Notes: generated by a model from the sequence alone, not told the origin. A DNA stretch of 64,000 bases from Afipia sp. GAS231 (GCF_900103365.1 NZ_LT629703.1:3596001-3660000); one strand, 5' to 3'; shown: positions 39,176-49,332, counted from the first letter of the stretch. Numbers and translations: made by a program.

Positions 39176-39610
39176 ATGACTGATCTGAATGAAATCGAGC
39201 CGCCGCGCATCTATCCCACGCTTCGCTACCGGGATGCCGAGGCGATGATCCGCTGGCTGAAGGAAGTCTTCGGCTTCACCGAGCGCGTCGTCTACCGCAA
39301 CGACGGCGTGGTGCACCATGCCGAGCTCGCCTACGGGTCGTCCATCCTGATGCTGGGTCAATGCCGCGACGACCAATATGGCAAGCTCGTCGGAGATATC
39401 GGCGCGCGCCGGACCGACGCACTCTATGTTGCCGTCGACGATCCGGACGCGCTGTACGCCAAAGCCAAGGCTGCCGGCGCTAGCATCGAGATGGAACTGC
39501 ACAATACCGATTACGGCAGCCGTGACTTCGCCTGCCGGGACCCGGAAGGCAATCTCTGGAGCTTCGGCAGCTACTGGCCGAAGGTCAACGAAAAGCCGTT
39601 GGCCGGATAG
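39176..39610 (+). CDS. VOC family protein (glyoxalase/bleomycin-resistance fold)
   Basis: A 144-aa protein with the paired beta-alpha-beta-beta-beta units of the VOC superfamily: YPTLRYRDAEAMIRWLKEVFGF, HHAELAYGSSILMLG, then DALYVAVDDPDALYAKAKAAGA and SRDFACRDPEGNLWSFGSY. Candidate metal ligands are His and Glu in HHAEL. The ATG at 39176 lies eight bases after AGGAG. The substrate is not known. Its stop is two bases from the grpE stop (convergent). Confidence 0.88.
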   Translation: MTDLNEIEPPRIYPTLRYRDAEAMIRWLKEVFGFTERVVYRNDGVVHHAELAYGSSILMLGQCRDDQYGKLVGDIGARRTDALYVAVDDPDALYAKAKAAGASIEMELHNTDYGSRDFACRDPEGNLWSFGSYWPKVNEKPLAG

Positions 39611-39612
39611 GC

Positions 39613-40218
39613 TCAGCTCGCGGCGTCGGTAGCCGACGCCGCCTTGGCGCCGCCTTTAGACACGCCGACCAGCGCCGGGCGCAGCACGCGCTCGCCGATC
39701 ATGAAGCCGGCCTGCACGACTTGAACCACCGTCCCTGACGGAACCGAGGCATCGGGCACTTCGTACATCGCCTGCTGGAAGTTCGGATCGAACTTCTGGC
39801 CCGACGGATCGAACTTCTTGACGCCGTTCTTTTCCAGCGTGTTGAGCAGCGAGCGTTCGGTCAGTTCGACGCCTTCGATGAAGGCCTTGATGCCGGGATC
39901 GGCAGTCTCCTTGGCCTCGACCGGGATCGCATCGAGCGCGCGCTGCAGATTGTCGGCGATATCGAGAATGTCGCGCGCGAAACCGGTGATGCCGTAGGTT
40001 TTGGAATCGGCGACCTCGCGCCGGGTGCGCTGGCGCAGGTTTTCCATCTCCGCCAGCGTGCGCAGCGTCTTGTCGCGCGCATCAGCCAGTTCCTTGGTCA
40101 AGGCCTCGACCGACCCTTCCTCGGGATCGTCGGGCATGATGTAGGGCTTCGAGACGACGGGCTCGCCGGTCGGGGCCGCTTTCGCCGCGTCGTCATTCGG
40201 CCGGTTCGGATCGGTCAT
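39613..40218 (-). CDS. grpE: Nucleotide exchange factor GrpE
   Basis: A 201-aa DnaK nucleotide exchange factor. A long N-terminal helix region ([40 protein letters not shown]) precedes the C-terminal beta domain ([14 protein letters not shown]...[28 protein letters not shown]). Downstream of hrcA on the same strand (98 bp), so heat-shock control with hrcA is likely. Confidence 0.97.
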   Translation of the reverse strand: MTDPNRPNDDAAKAAPTGEPVVSKPYIMPDDPEEGSVEALTKELADARDKTLRTLAEMENLRQRTRREVADSKTYGITGFARDILDIADNLQRALDAIPVEAKETADPGIKAFIEGVELTERSLLNTLEKNGVKKFDPSGQKFDPNFQQAMYEVPDASVPSGTVVQVVQAGFMIGERVLRPALVGVSKGGAKAASATDAAS

Positions 40219-40316
40219 AAGGCTGCCTTCTCAAAAAACGCGTCTGGTCAAATGGGGATTTGCTGCCGGGGATATCGTGCTTTAGGCGGCGAAAATCAAC
40301 CCTAATCGGGGGTGGA

Positions 40317-41405
40317 TCAGCCGCCCAGCATCCGGCTGACGATCCGGGCCGCATAGTCCACGGTCGGGATGACGCGGGCATAGTTGAGCCGGGTCGGCCC
40401 GATCACGCCGAGAACGCCGACGATACGGCCCGAGGCGTCGCTATAGGGCGCGATGATGGTGGAGGAACCGGACAGCGAGAACAGTTTGTTCTCCGATCCG
40501 ATGAAGATTCTAACGCCTTCGGCGCGTTCCGCCCGGCCCAGCAGATCAATGACGCCGCGCTTGGTCTCGAGATCGTCGAACAGCGATTTGACCCGCTCGA
40601 GATCTTCCAGCGCATGCAGGTCTTCCAGCAGATTGGCGTGGCCACGCACGATCAACTGCCGGTCCTCGGTTTCGCCGCCGGACCAGCTGGCGATGCCGGC
40701 CGAAATCACCTTCTGCGTCAGTTGATCGAGTTCGGTGCGGCTCTGCGTCAGCGCGGTTTCGAGCTCCAGCCGGGCTTCGGCGAGCGTTCGCCCGCGAATC
40801 CGCGAATTGAGGAAATTGGTGGCCTCGGTCAGCGCCGAAGAGGGAACGCCGGGCGGCAGCACCAGGACGCGGTTTTCGACCTGGCCGTCCTCGCCGACCA
40901 GCACCACCAGTGCGCGCTCCGGCTCCAGCCGGACGAATTCGATGTGTTTGAGCCGCGAATTGGATTTGGCGGTCAGCACCACCGCGGCCGCCCGGGTCAG
41001 TCCCGACAGCCGCGTCAGGGCTTCGCCCAAGGCGGCCTCGACCGACTGGGCGCGGCCGACGGCGGCCAACTGGGTCTGGATCGACGAGCGTTCGGCTTCG
41101 GTGAGATCGCCGACCTGCATCAGGGCGTCGACGAAGAAGCGCAGGCCGAGTTCGGTCGGCAGCCGGCCGGCCGAGGTATGCGGCGCATAGATCAGGCCGA
41201 GCGCTTCGAGGTCGGACATCACGTTGCGGACCGAGGCCGGCGACAGCGGCACCGCGATCAGGCGCGAGATATTGCGCGAGCCGACGGGTTCGCCGGTCGT
41301 GAGGTAACTCTCGACGATTTGACGAAAAATGTCGCGCGAGCGCTCGTTGAGCTGGGCGAGCCCCGCATTCGGCGCAATCAGGCCAATCGGATCGTGGTGG
41401 GCCAA
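40317..41405 (-). CDS. hrcA: Heat-inducible transcription repressor HrcA
   Basis: A 362-aa repressor that binds CIRCE elements of chaperonin operons. It has the winged HTH ([67 protein letters not shown]) and GAF-like C-terminal parts. It starts with TTG at 41405 behind GAGGAA; no ATG fits. No CIRCE repeat was seen in front of it, so groESL, elsewhere, may be its target. Confidence 0.96.
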   Translation of the reverse strand: MAHHDPIGLIAPNAGLAQLNERSRDIFRQIVESYLTTGEPVGSRNISRLIAVPLSPASVRNVMSDLEALGLIYAPHTSAGRLPTELGLRFFVDALMQVGDLTEAERSSIQTQLAAVGRAQSVEAALGEALTRLSGLTRAAAVVLTAKSNSRLKHIEFVRLEPERALVVLVGEDGQVENRVLVLPPGVPSSALTEATNFLNSRIRGRTLAEARLELETALTQSRTELDQLTQKVISAGIASWSGGETEDRQLIVRGHANLLEDLHALEDLERVKSLFDDLETKRGVIDLLGRAERAEGVRIFIGSENKLFSLSGSSTIIAPYSDASGRIVGVLGVIGPTRLNYARVIPTVDYAARIVSRMLGG

Positions 41406-41563
41406 TATCTATTCCTCTCAGCCCCCCTAATCTGTCCATCCGAGACCCCAATGACAAGCATCCATTAAGCGCCAAACAGGGGCAAAAAGCCTTGCCGCAC
41501 TGCGTTCCCCCTCCTACAAGCACCGCAACCGAGATTTGCCTGATTTTTCGAAAGGATTCCCCC

Positions 41564-42280
41564 ATGCGGCCAAGCCGCCGTGCGCCCGATCAGCTGCGTC
41601 CCGTGTCGCTGGAACGCGGCGTGGTCAAATACGCCGAAGGTTCCTGCATGGTGAAGTTCGGCGACACCCATGTGCTGGTCACCGCGACGCTGGAAGAACG
41701 GCTGCCGCCCTGGCTGAAGGGTCAGGGCCGCGGCTGGGTCACGGCCGAATACGGCATGCTGCCGCGCGCCACGCTGGAACGCACCCGCCGCGAGGCCGCC
41801 GCCGGCAAGCAAGGCGGCCGTACCGTCGAAATCCAGCGCCTGATCGGCCGCTCGCTGCGCGCCGCCGTCGATCTCGAAGCGCTCGGCGAGCGCCAGATCA
41901 CGGTCGATTGCGACGTCATCCAGGCCGATGGCGGCACGCGAACCGCCTCGATCACCGGCGCCTGGGTGGCGCTGGCCGATTGCATCGCCTGGATGAAGAA
42001 CCGCAACATGATCAAGGCCAACAACGTGCTGCGCGACAATGTCGCGGCGATCTCCTGCGGCATCTACAAGGGCACCCCGGTGCTCGATCTCGACTATGCC
42101 GAGGACTCCGAGGCCGACACCGACGCCAATTTCGTCATGACCGGCGACGGCCGCATCATCGAGGTACAGGGTACCGCCGAGAAGACGCCGTTTTCGCAGG
42201 ACGAGTTCCTGGCGCTGATGGAACTGGCGCGCAAGGGTGTCGCGCGTCTGGTGGACTTGCAGAAACTGGCCGTCGCGTAG
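41564..42280 (+). CDS. rph: Ribonuclease PH
   Basis: A 238-aa phosphorolytic 3'-5' exoribonuclease that trims tRNA 3' ends. It shows [41 protein letters not shown], the phosphate-binding NRxxR-like region ([24 protein letters not shown]) and [14 protein letters not shown]. The start at 41564 follows AAAGGAT. It is divergent from hrcA and 11 bp upstream of rdgB, a common order. Confidence 0.97.
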   Translation: MRPSRRAPDQLRPVSLERGVVKYAEGSCMVKFGDTHVLVTATLEERLPPWLKGQGRGWVTAEYGMLPRATLERTRREAAAGKQGGRTVEIQRLIGRSLRAAVDLEALGERQITVDCDVIQADGGTRTASITGAWVALADCIAWMKNRNMIKANNVLRDNVAAISCGIYKGTPVLDLDYAEDSEADTDANFVMTGDGRIIEVQGTAEKTPFSQDEFLALMELARKGVARLVDLQKLAVA

Positions 42281-42291
42281 TCTGATCGATC

Positions 42292-42921
42292 ATGCACCGT
42301 CGAATCACCGGCAGGCTCGTGATCGCAACCCATAATCCCGGCAAGCTTGCCGAGATGCGGGAATTGCTGTCGCCGCATGGGGTCGAGGCGATTTCGGCGG
42401 GCGATCTCGGGCTCGGCGAGCCCGAAGAGACCGGCGAAACGTTTCGCGCCAACGCCGCGATCAAGGCGATTGCGGCGGCGAAGGCCTCGGGGCTTCCGTC
42501 CTTTGCCGACGACTCCGGCCTCGTGGTCGAGGCGCTGGATGGCGCGCCCGGGATCTACTCGGCGCGCTGGGCCGGCGAGACCAAGGATTTCACCGCGGCG
42601 ATGACGCGGATCGAACGGCTGTTGCAGGAGCGCGGGGCGACGACACCGGACCAGCGCAAGGCGCATTTCGTCTCGGCGCTGTGCGTGGCCTGGCCCGACG
42701 ATCATCTCGAAGAGGTCGAGGCGCGCGCCGACGGAACTTTGGTGTGGCCGCCGCGCGGCACTGCCGGCTTCGGCTACGATCCGGCGTTTCAGCCCGACGG
42801 ACATACGCGCACCTTCGGCGAGATGAGCTCGATCGAGAAGCACGGATTGCCACCTTTAGGTTTGGGCCTGTCGCACCGCGCCCGCGCTTTCGTCAAACTG
42901 GCGGAGATCTGCCTTGACTGA
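42292..42921 (+). CDS. rdgB: dITP/XTP pyrophosphatase (Ham1/RdgB)
   Basis: A 209-aa nucleotide-sanitising enzyme that hydrolyses dITP, XTP and ITP. Signatures are VIATHNPGKLAEMRELL, the metal-binding FADDSGLVVEALDGAPGIYSARWAG, and GTAGFGYDPAFQPDGHTRTFGEM. Its stop codon overlaps the TTG-start region of hemW. Confidence 0.97.
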   Translation: MHRRITGRLVIATHNPGKLAEMRELLSPHGVEAISAGDLGLGEPEETGETFRANAAIKAIAAAKASGLPSFADDSGLVVEALDGAPGIYSARWAGETKDFTAAMTRIERLLQERGATTPDQRKAHFVSALCVAWPDDHLEEVEARADGTLVWPPRGTAGFGYDPAFQPDGHTRTFGEMSSIEKHGLPPLGLGLSHRARAFVKLAEICLD

Positions 42922-44113
42922 CGGCAAGCACCCCCACCCTAACCCTCCCCCGCAAGCGGGAGAGGGAAACAAGCAAGCGTTCGGCGTTTACGTGCACTGG
43001 CCGTTCTGCCTGTCGAAATGCCCGTATTGCGATTTCAACAGCCACGTCCGCCACGCACCGATCGACGAAGCGCGCTTTGCGAGCGCCTTTGCGCGCGAGA
43101 TCGAGACCACGGCCGCGCGCATTCCGGGGCGGCAGGTGTCCTCGATCTTCCTCGGCGGCGGCACGCCGTCGCTGATGCAGCCGCACACCGTGGGCGCGGT
43201 TCTCGATGCGATCGGCAAGCACTGGCAGGTCGCCGATGACGTCGAGGTGACGCTGGAAGCCAATCCGACCAGCGTCGAAGCGACGCGCTTCCGCGGCTAT
43301 CGCGCCGCCGGCGTCAACCGCGTTTCGCTCGGCGTGCAGGCACTCGACGACGCCTCGTTGAAGGCGCTGGGCCGGCTGCACACCGCGCGCGAGGCGCTGG
43401 ATGCGGTCGCGATCGCGCGCACCGCGTTCGACCGCTACTCGTTCGACCTGATCTACGCCCGCCCCGACCAGACCCCTGACATGTGGGCCGACGAATTGAA
43501 GCTGGCGATTTCGGAAGCCGCCGAACATCTGTCGCTCTACCAGCTCACGATCGAGGAAGGCACGCCGTTCTTCGGCCTGCATGCCGCCGGCAAACTGAAG
43601 ACGCCGGACGAAGCGGTCGCGCGCGCGCTGTACGACGTGACGCAGGACGTCTGCGCCGCGCACGGCCTGCCGTCGTACGAGATTTCCAACCACGCGCGGC
43701 CAGGCGCGGAGTGCAAGCACAATCTGGTCTATTGGCGCGGCGAGGAATATGCCGGCGTCGGCCCTGGCGCCCATGGCCGCTTGGACATTAACGGCACCAG
43801 GCACGCGGTCGCGACCGAAAAACGTCCCGAGGCGTGGCTGATGCGCGTCGAGGCCAACGGTCACGGCGTCACGACAGACGATCTCCTCAACAGCGAGGAA
43901 CGTGCCGACGAATTCCTGCTGATGGGATTGCGGCTCGCCGAAGGCATCGATCCCAAGCGCTACGCGGCGCTGTCCGGTCGTACGCTCGATCCCGCCCGCA
44001 TCGCCATCCTGCGCGACGAAGGCGCCATCACCGTCGACGCCGACGGAAGGCTGCGCGTGACGCAGTCGGGGTTCCCGGTGCTGGATGCGGTGGTCGCGGA
44101 TTTAGCGGCGTAA
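42914..44113 (+). CDS. hemW: Radical SAM heme chaperone HemW
   Basis: A 399-aa radical SAM protein of the HemW (HemN-like) family, a heme-binding chaperone. The [4Fe-4S] motif is HWPFCLSKCPYCDFNSH (CxxxCxxC). It also has FLGGGTPSLMQP, EANPTSVE and RVSLGVQALDD. It starts with TTG at 42914, overlapping rdgB. Residues 6-18 (HPHPNPPPQAGEG) are encoded by an intergenic-type palindromic repeat lying in frame ahead of the family core, so the natural N-terminus is shorter elsewhere. Confidence 0.93.
   Translation: MTDGKHPHPNPPPQAGEGNKQAFGVYVHWPFCLSKCPYCDFNSHVRHAPIDEARFASAFAREIETTAARIPGRQVSSIFLGGGTPSLMQPHTVGAVLDAIGKHWQVADDVEVTLEANPTSVEATRFRGYRAAGVNRVSLGVQALDDASLKALGRLHTAREALDAVAIARTAFDRYSFDLIYARPDQTPDMWADELKLAISEAAEHLSLYQLTIEEGTPFFGLHAAGKLKTPDEAVARALYDVTQDVCAAHGLPSYEISNHARPGAECKHNLVYWRGEEYAGVGPGAHGRLDINGTRHAVATEKRPEAWLMRVEANGHGVTTDDLLNSEERADEFLLMGLRLAEGIDPKRYAALSGRTLDPARIAILRDEGAITVDADGRLRVTQSGFPVLDAVVADLAA
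42929..42967. repeat. Family D repeat inside the hemW coding region
   Basis: CACCCCCACCCTAACCCTCC then CCCGCAAGCGGGAGAGGG is nearly identical to 6378-6416. Here it has 39 bp and is read in frame without a stop, adding 13 residues. Confidence 0.85.
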
Positions 44114-44116
44114 GGA

Positions 44117-44238
44117 CTGTCGTCCCTGCGAACGCAGGGACCCATACGCCGCGGCCCACGTAAACGGCACGCGGATAGAGACCTTCCTTCAAAATTAGCA
44201 GCGGTGGCTATGGGCCCCTGCGTTCGCAGGGGCGACAG
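44117..44238. repeat. Palindromic repeat, GTCCCTGCG type
   Basis: GTCGTCCCTGCGAACGCAGG at 44119-44138 and CCCCTGCGTTCGCAGGGGCG near 44215-44234 each form a small hairpin and pair with each other. The middle (44140-44200) is unrelated filler. It lies between convergent genes. Confidence 0.75.
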
Positions 44239-44241
44239 AAA

Positions 44242-45462
44242 CTACGCCCCAAAACTCTTCGGCGAGCCTGCTACCGCGACACCGCCGCCGGTCGCAACCT
44301 TCATCACCGCAAGCCCGCGTTCGTTGGTGCCGTCGGAGCGGAAACGAAACAGCCCGTCAATGCCGGCAAAGCCTGACGGGTTGGTCAGCGTCTCCGGCGC
44401 GAAGCGTTGCGCGCCCTGGGTGCGCGACAAGGCCGCGACCAGCGCGACCGCGTCGTAGGCCAGCGTCGCGGTGCGCACCGGCTCGCCGCCGTATTTGCTG
44501 CGGTAGCGGCCGGCGAAACTGCGAAAGCCCGACGGGTCCGGCGCGGCATAAAGCCCGCCCTGAAGCGCCGGGCTCGCGAACACCCGCGGATTGTCCCACA
44601 GACCGGTGCCGAGCAACTGGATGTTGCGCAAGTTAACGCCCGCCGCGGTCAGCGCATCCGCCGTCGCCACCACGGATTCGCCGTCGTCGGCGATCATCAG
44701 CGCATCGGCCGAACCGAGCGCCGCCGCCACCGTCCGCACCGCAGCCGAACGATCGGCGGAGTATTTCTCGAAGGCGATGACGCGGCCGCCTTTGCGGCCG
44801 ACCGCCTGCTTGAAGGCGGCTTCCACCACATTGCCATAGGCGTTGTCAGGCACCAGTGCTGCGAACGAGCGTTTGCCGGTGCCCGCGGCGTAATCGATGA
44901 TCCGGTTGACGTCGGACTCCGGCAGAAAGCTCAACAGATAGACGCCGCGCCCGGCGACGCTGGAATCGGTCGAGAATGCGATGACCGAGGTGCCGCGGGT
45001 GCGCGTCAGTTGCGCGGTCGCGGGAACCGAGGCGGCGAACAGCGGACCCAGGATGATTTCCGCGCCCTCGCCGAGCGCCTGCTGCGTGCCTTGTTGCGCG
45101 CCTTGCGGGCTGCCGCCGTCATCCTTGATCAGGAGCTGGACGTTGGGGTTCTGAAACTCGGCCAGCGCCATCTCGGCGGCGTTCTTCATCGATTGCGCGG
45201 CGACGCCGGCATTGCCCGCCGCCGACAGCGGCAGGATCAAACCGACCTTGACCTGGCCGTTGCCGACCGACAGCGGTTGCTGTTGCGGTCCGGCGGGTCC
45301 GGCATCCGGTTGCGACGAACTGAACGGATTGGAAAACTGGCTGAGCGATTGCTGCACGCCGGCGCAGGCGCCGAGCAGCGGCGCGCCGAGAATAAGGCCA
45401 ACCGCCGTCCGTCGGGTCGCTCCGGACGGAGTTACAGGCTTGCGATCGAGCGGCCCTACCAT
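44242..45462 (-). CDS. Penicillin-binding protein activator (LpoA-like lipoprotein)
   Basis: A 406-aa periplasmic-binding-protein-fold lipoprotein. The N-terminus has a lipobox LLGACAG with Cys33. The domain resembles Leu/Ile/Val receptors and the LpoA C-terminal domain: VGLILPLSAAGNAGVAAQSMKNAAEMALAEF, GAEIILGPLFAASV, VALVPDNAYGNVVEAAF. LpoA-type proteins activate class A penicillin-binding proteins in peptidoglycan synthesis; here that is by homology. It is divergent from rsmI, as is common for this family. Confidence 0.85.
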   Translation of the reverse strand: MVGPLDRKPVTPSGATRRTAVGLILGAPLLGACAGVQQSLSQFSNPFSSSQPDAGPAGPQQQPLSVGNGQVKVGLILPLSAAGNAGVAAQSMKNAAEMALAEFQNPNVQLLIKDDGGSPQGAQQGTQQALGEGAEIILGPLFAASVPATAQLTRTRGTSVIAFSTDSSVAGRGVYLLSFLPESDVNRIIDYAAGTGKRSFAALVPDNAYGNVVEAAFKQAVGRKGGRVIAFEKYSADRSAAVRTVAAALGSADALMIADDGESVVATADALTAAGVNLRNIQLLGTGLWDNPRVFASPALQGGLYAAPDPSGFRSFAGRYRSKYGGEPVRTATLAYDAVALVAALSRTQGAQRFAPETLTNPSGFAGIDGLFRFRSDGTNERGLAVMKVATGGGVAVAGSPKSFGA

Positions 45463-45694
45463 CGTGTCTCTTCTCTTGGCCGACCGGGATCGGCCAGGAC
45501 ACCACCTCCGAAGTCGGAGGCGGATTCAGCCATATTGTCGGCGAATGGTTAACTAAATCAAAAGGATTATGGTCCCACGGCGGCACTGCCGGTTGCAGGA
45601 ACCTGCCCTCCTCCCCTTTTTCGTAGCCTCGACTTTACTCTTTCGGGCCCACCGCGCTGTGGCGCCGAAGCTACTACCCCTCTAGATTGGTACT

Positions 45695-46648
45695 ATGCGC
45701 GCAAAAACCAGCTCTAGTTACGCGACTGAAGATGAACCGGGTTCGAACATCCGGACATATTCGGTCGGCGGCCATGTCCTGAACGCACCAAAGCCGGTTC
45801 CCGGCCTCTATCTGGTGGCGACCCCGATCGGCCATCTCGGCGATATCACGCTGCGCGCGCTGGAGACGCTGGCCGGCGTCGACGTCATCGCCTGCGAGGA
45901 CACCCGCATCACCCGCCGCCTGACCGAGCGCTATGCGATCTCGGCCCAGCTCAAACCCTATCACGAGCACAACGCCGCACTGGCGCGGCCGAAAATTCTG
46001 GAAAAACTGGCGCAGGGCGCCGCGATCGCGCTGGTATCGGACGCCGGCACGCCGTTGATCTCCGATCCCGGCTTCAAGCTGGTGCGCGAGGTCTGTGCCG
46101 CCGGCTTTGCGGTGATCGCAATACCCGGCGCGTCTTCGGTGCTGACCGCGCTCTCGGTCGCGGCACTGCCGACCGACCGATTCTACTTCGAAGGCTTTTT
46201 ACCGCCCAAGCAGGGCGCGCGGCGCGCGCGGCTCGCTGAACTCGCGAAGATCGACGCCACGCTTGTCATGTTCGATTCCGGCAACCGGGTGCAGGACACG
46301 CTGGCGGATTTGGCCCTTATCATGGGCGACCGCGATGCCGCGATCTGCCGCGAGCTGACCAAAATGCATGAGCAGATCACCCGCGCGCCGATCGCGGAAT
46401 TGGCGAAAGCCGCCGACACGCTGGAGACGCGCGGCGAATTCGTGCTGGTGGTCGCACCGCCGCGGCCGGACTCGCTCATCATGACGGATGACGCCCTCGA
46501 CGAGCTTTTGCGCACCTCGCTTGCGCGCGACAGCGTCAAGGACAGCGTTGCCCATGCGGTCGAACTGTCAGGCCGGCCGCGCCGCGAAGTCTATGCCCGC
46601 GCGCTGGATCTCGCCAAAGAGGTTCGGGGCGAGCATGGCGAAGACTGA
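45695..46648 (+). CDS. rsmI: 16S rRNA (cytidine1402-2'-O)-methyltransferase RsmI
   Basis: A 317-aa tetrapyrrole-methylase-fold enzyme that methylates C1402 in 16S rRNA. Signatures are [55 protein letters not shown] and [16 protein letters not shown]. It precedes an overlapping yraN gene (14 bp), a widespread pair. It is divergent from the LpoA-like gene. Confidence 0.96.
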   Translation: MRAKTSSSYATEDEPGSNIRTYSVGGHVLNAPKPVPGLYLVATPIGHLGDITLRALETLAGVDVIACEDTRITRRLTERYAISAQLKPYHEHNAALARPKILEKLAQGAAIALVSDAGTPLISDPGFKLVREVCAAGFAVIAIPGASSVLTALSVAALPTDRFYFEGFLPPKQGARRARLAELAKIDATLVMFDSGNRVQDTLADLALIMGDRDAAICRELTKMHEQITRAPIAELAKAADTLETRGEFVLVVAPPRPDSLIMTDDALDELLRTSLARDSVKDSVAHAVELSGRPRREVYARALDLAKEVRGEHGED

Positions 46649-47048
46649 CGGCGCCACGCCTTCAGACGCTGCCGCAAAGCCGGCCTCCCCGGCCCGGGTC
46701 GCGGCCTTTCGCACTGGTCTGTCGGCAGAAAGCCGCGCCGCCGCGCTGCTGATGGCCAAGGGCTATCGCATCCTCGCCAAACGCTTCAAAACGCCCCATG
46801 GCGAGATCGACCTGGTGGCGAAGAAACGCAATCTGCTTGTTTTCGTCGAGGTCAAGGCCCGCGCCAGCCTCGATGACGCGGCCTATGCGGTGACGCCGCG
46901 CCAGCAGGCACGGATCATCGACGCGGCCCAGGGGTGGCTGATGGCGCATCCCGAGCATGCGGAATTTGACCTCAGATTCGACGCCATCCTGATTGCGCCG
47001 CGGCATCTGCCGCGCCATCTGTTAGCGGCATTCGACGCTTCCACCTAA
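46635..47048 (+). CDS. YraN/UPF0102 family nuclease-like protein
   Basis: A 137-aa protein with a restriction-endonuclease-like fold. The metal-binding residues are visible in [22 protein letters not shown] (E..D, then E-x-K). The N-terminal 30 residues are a variable extension. YraN proteins are of uncertain role, possibly in DNA processing. The start at 46635 overlaps rsmI, showing coupling; a longer frame upstream is an unrelated reading of rsmI. Confidence 0.92.
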   Translation: MAKTDGATPSDAAAKPASPARVAAFRTGLSAESRAAALLMAKGYRILAKRFKTPHGEIDLVAKKRNLLVFVEVKARASLDDAAYAVTPRQQARIIDAAQGWLMAHPEHAEFDLRFDAILIAPRHLPRHLLAAFDAST

Positions 47049-47081
47049 GAAGACCCCCTCCAGCGACCCGGACCCCCCAAT

Positions 47082-48029
47082 ATGAAATTGAATGTCGCCG
47101 TCCAGATGGACCCCATCGCGCGTATCAACATCCGCGGCGATTCGACTTTTGCATTATTGCTGGAAGCGCAAAAGCGCGGCCACGGCCTTTCCTATTACAC
47201 CCCGGACAAGCTCTCGCTGCGCGGCGAGGAGCTGGTGGCGCCGGTGCAGGTGCTGACCGTGCGCGACGAGGCCGGCGATTACTTCACGCTTGGCGAGCCC
47301 AAGCGTGAACCACTGACCAACTTCGACGTGGTGCTGCTGCGCCAGGACCCGCCGTTCGACCTCGCCTACATCACCTCGACGCATTTCCTCGAGCGCATCC
47401 ATCCCAAGACGCTGGTGGTGAACAACCCGGCCTCGGTGCGCAACGCGCCGGAAAAGATCATGGTGATGAACTTTCCGCAGCTGATGCCGCCGACCTTGAT
47501 CTCGCGCGATCTCGACGAGATCAATTCGTTCCGCGACGAGCACGGCGCCGTCGTCATGAAACCGCTGCATGGCCATGGCGGCGCCGCGGTGTTTCGCGTG
47601 ATGCCGCAGGACATGAATTTCGGCTCGCTGTTCGACATGTTCTCGGTCACCTTCCGCGAACCCTGGGTGATCCAGCGCTTCCTCCCCGAAGTGAAACACG
47701 GCGACAAGCGTATCATCCTGGTCGACGGCGAGTTCGCCGGTGCTGTCAACCGCGTGCCGGCCCCGGACGACCTGCGCTCCAACATGGTGCGCGGCGGCGC
47801 GGCCCACGCCACCGACCTCTCCGACCGCGAGCGCGAGATCTGCGCGACCGTCGGCCCCAGGCTGCGCGAACTCGGGCTGTTGTTCGTCGGCATCGACGTG
47901 ATCGACGGCAACCTGACCGAGATCAACGTCACCTCGCCCACCGGCATCCGCGCGATCGCGCGGCTCAACGGCCCGGATGTGGCCGCCATGATCTGGGATA
48001 CCATCGAGAAGAAGCGCGGCGGGAAATAA
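47082..48029 (+). CDS. gshB: Glutathione synthetase
   Basis: A 315-aa ATP-grasp ligase joining gamma-glutamylcysteine and glycine. Signatures are [75 protein letters not shown] and the C-terminal [12 protein letters not shown]. The last 20 codons have a diverged duplicate downstream (49112-49171). Confidence 0.97.
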   Translation: MKLNVAVQMDPIARINIRGDSTFALLLEAQKRGHGLSYYTPDKLSLRGEELVAPVQVLTVRDEAGDYFTLGEPKREPLTNFDVVLLRQDPPFDLAYITSTHFLERIHPKTLVVNNPASVRNAPEKIMVMNFPQLMPPTLISRDLDEINSFRDEHGAVVMKPLHGHGGAAVFRVMPQDMNFGSLFDMFSVTFREPWVIQRFLPEVKHGDKRIILVDGEFAGAVNRVPAPDDLRSNMVRGGAAHATDLSDREREICATVGPRLRELGLLFVGIDVIDGNLTEINVTSPTGIRAIARLNGPDVAAMIWDTIEKKRGGK

Positions 48030-48032
48030 TTT

Positions 48033-48048
48033 CCGGCAGCGCTGCCGG
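48033..48048. terminator. GC-rich palindrome after gshB
   Basis: CCGGCAGC-GCTGCCGG is a perfect 8-bp palindrome with no loop, three bases after the gshB stop. There is no T-run behind it, so termination strength is doubtful. Confidence 0.4.
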
Positions 48049-48194
48049 CAGCAGTCCGCCGGATCCCGGGGAATCGCCATGCGATCCCATGTTCCACCAT
48101 CATACGGCCATTCTTTGGACAAGACTGGACGGAGCGCCGGCGGATAGTCGACCGGCGGCCTTCGGATGACATTGGACGGAAAAGGGAAACGCCA

Positions 48195-49016
48195 ATGAAC
48201 TCCACTCCGACGCCGAAAGAAACCGAACCTGCCCCAATCGGGCGCGCCGATAAACGACTCGCGCACGCCCACGAACAGATCACGTGCGCAGGCGAACAGC
48301 TCACGCGCCTAAGTGAACAGCTTGCAAAAATGGAACGCGATGCTGCGCACCCGCCTTCGGCGGGACCCGGCCAGCAATCACCACCCACGCAATCGTCACC
48401 TGGAAGGCCGTTGCTCCGGACCCTCGCAGCGTTGCCCTTGGCGGCGTGCATCATTGTCGGAGCCCTGGTTTTGCAGTCGTCCTATGGCGACGGGGCCAAG
48501 CTGGTTGTCGCCCGTTGGGCGCCGCAGCTCGTTTCAACTCCAGCATTGCCGCCGGAAGATCCACCGCTTCCCGCGCAGCCCGCGCCATCTACCGTTCAAG
48601 TGGCCGCGGCGGAGCCGGCACCACCACAGGTAACATCACCGCAAGCAACATCCCTGGCTCAGGCCGCACCGCAAGACACCGCGCCGACAGCCGCCGCGGC
48701 GTCTCCAGACCAGGCACAGTTGCTGCAAACGATTGTGCGCGATCTCGCGACGTTGGAGCGGAACATCGAACAGCTCAGGGCGAACCAACAACAAATGGTC
48801 AGCGACAATTCAAAAGCCATTGCGGAGCTCAAGGCGAGCCAGGAAGAAATGAAGCGCGTGCTCGCGAAGGTTTCGGAGCAGACCCTGCCCAAGGCGTCAC
48901 CGCCTCCGGCGCAGCCGGCTCCGGCCTTGCGCAGGCCCGAGCGGACGTATCAGCCGCCGCAAGCGAGGGCCCGACCTCGATATTACCCGAGGGAGTGGAT
49001 GTACGACGATTGGTAG
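48195..49016 (+). CDS. Membrane-anchored coiled-coil protein, unknown function
   Basis: A 273-aa protein that I cannot place in a family. It has a cytoplasmic N-terminus with a short heptad-like stretch (RLAHAHEQ...LTRLSEQLAKME, about 20-50), one membrane segment (LLRTLAALPLAACIIVGALVLQ, about 72-93), a Pro/Ala/Gln-rich linker (110-170), a second coiled coil (about 170-225, LLQTIVRDLATLERNIEQL) and a basic Arg/Pro/Tyr-rich tail. It lies between gshB and a second copy of the gshB 3' end, so it appears to have come in by insertion. Confidence 0.7.
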   Translation: MNSTPTPKETEPAPIGRADKRLAHAHEQITCAGEQLTRLSEQLAKMERDAAHPPSAGPGQQSPPTQSSPGRPLLRTLAALPLAACIIVGALVLQSSYGDGAKLVVARWAPQLVSTPALPPEDPPLPAQPAPSTVQVAAAEPAPPQVTSPQATSLAQAAPQDTAPTAAAASPDQAQLLQTIVRDLATLERNIEQLRANQQQMVSDNSKAIAELKASQEEMKRVLAKVSEQTLPKASPPPAQPAPALRRPERTYQPPQARARPRYYPREWMYDDW

Positions 49017-49111
49017 CCGCCGGCGCCGTGATCATCGACATCTTCTCCTGCAACAACGCTTCGACGCGACGCCATGGGGTTGCGCGATATCCTCCTTTGT
49101 AGCCACTCGGC

Positions 49112-49171
49112 GGTCCGGATGTGGCTGCAAAGATTAGGGACACCATTGAAGCGAAGCGGGCCAAGAAATAA
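49112..49171 (+). pseudogene. Second, diverged copy of the gshB 3' end
   Basis: Reads GPDVAAKIRDTIEAKRAKK then TAA. The intact gshB ends [19 protein letters not shown] and TAA: 14 of 19 residues and 45 of 60 bases match, and about half of the differences are silent third-position changes. It sits 1.08 kb after the gshB stop, beyond the coiled-coil gene. The change pattern shows both copies were once coding gshB tails. Confidence 0.85.
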
Positions 49172-49332
49172 TTTTCCGTCCCCGGTTGTGCCGTCAGTTG
49201 TTTTCTACTCCGTCATCTTATCCCACTTGCCAATTTCCGGAAGCGGGCGCAGCCTGTAGCTGCGGATGAATCCGTCCGCAAAAATGCGCGACAAATCAAA
49301 AGCGACAATTCAAAAACTGTGGAGGAAGACGT

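Noticed and set aside
37841..39610. 589-aa frame joined to the VOC protein
   Set aside because: Only the last 144 codons, from ATG 39176 behind AGGAG, encode a real protein; the rest is a shifted reading of the nicotinamidase and AraC genes.
41406..41563. CIRCE operator between hrcA and rph
   Set aside because: No TTAGCACTC / GAGTGCTAA pair or close variant was seen.
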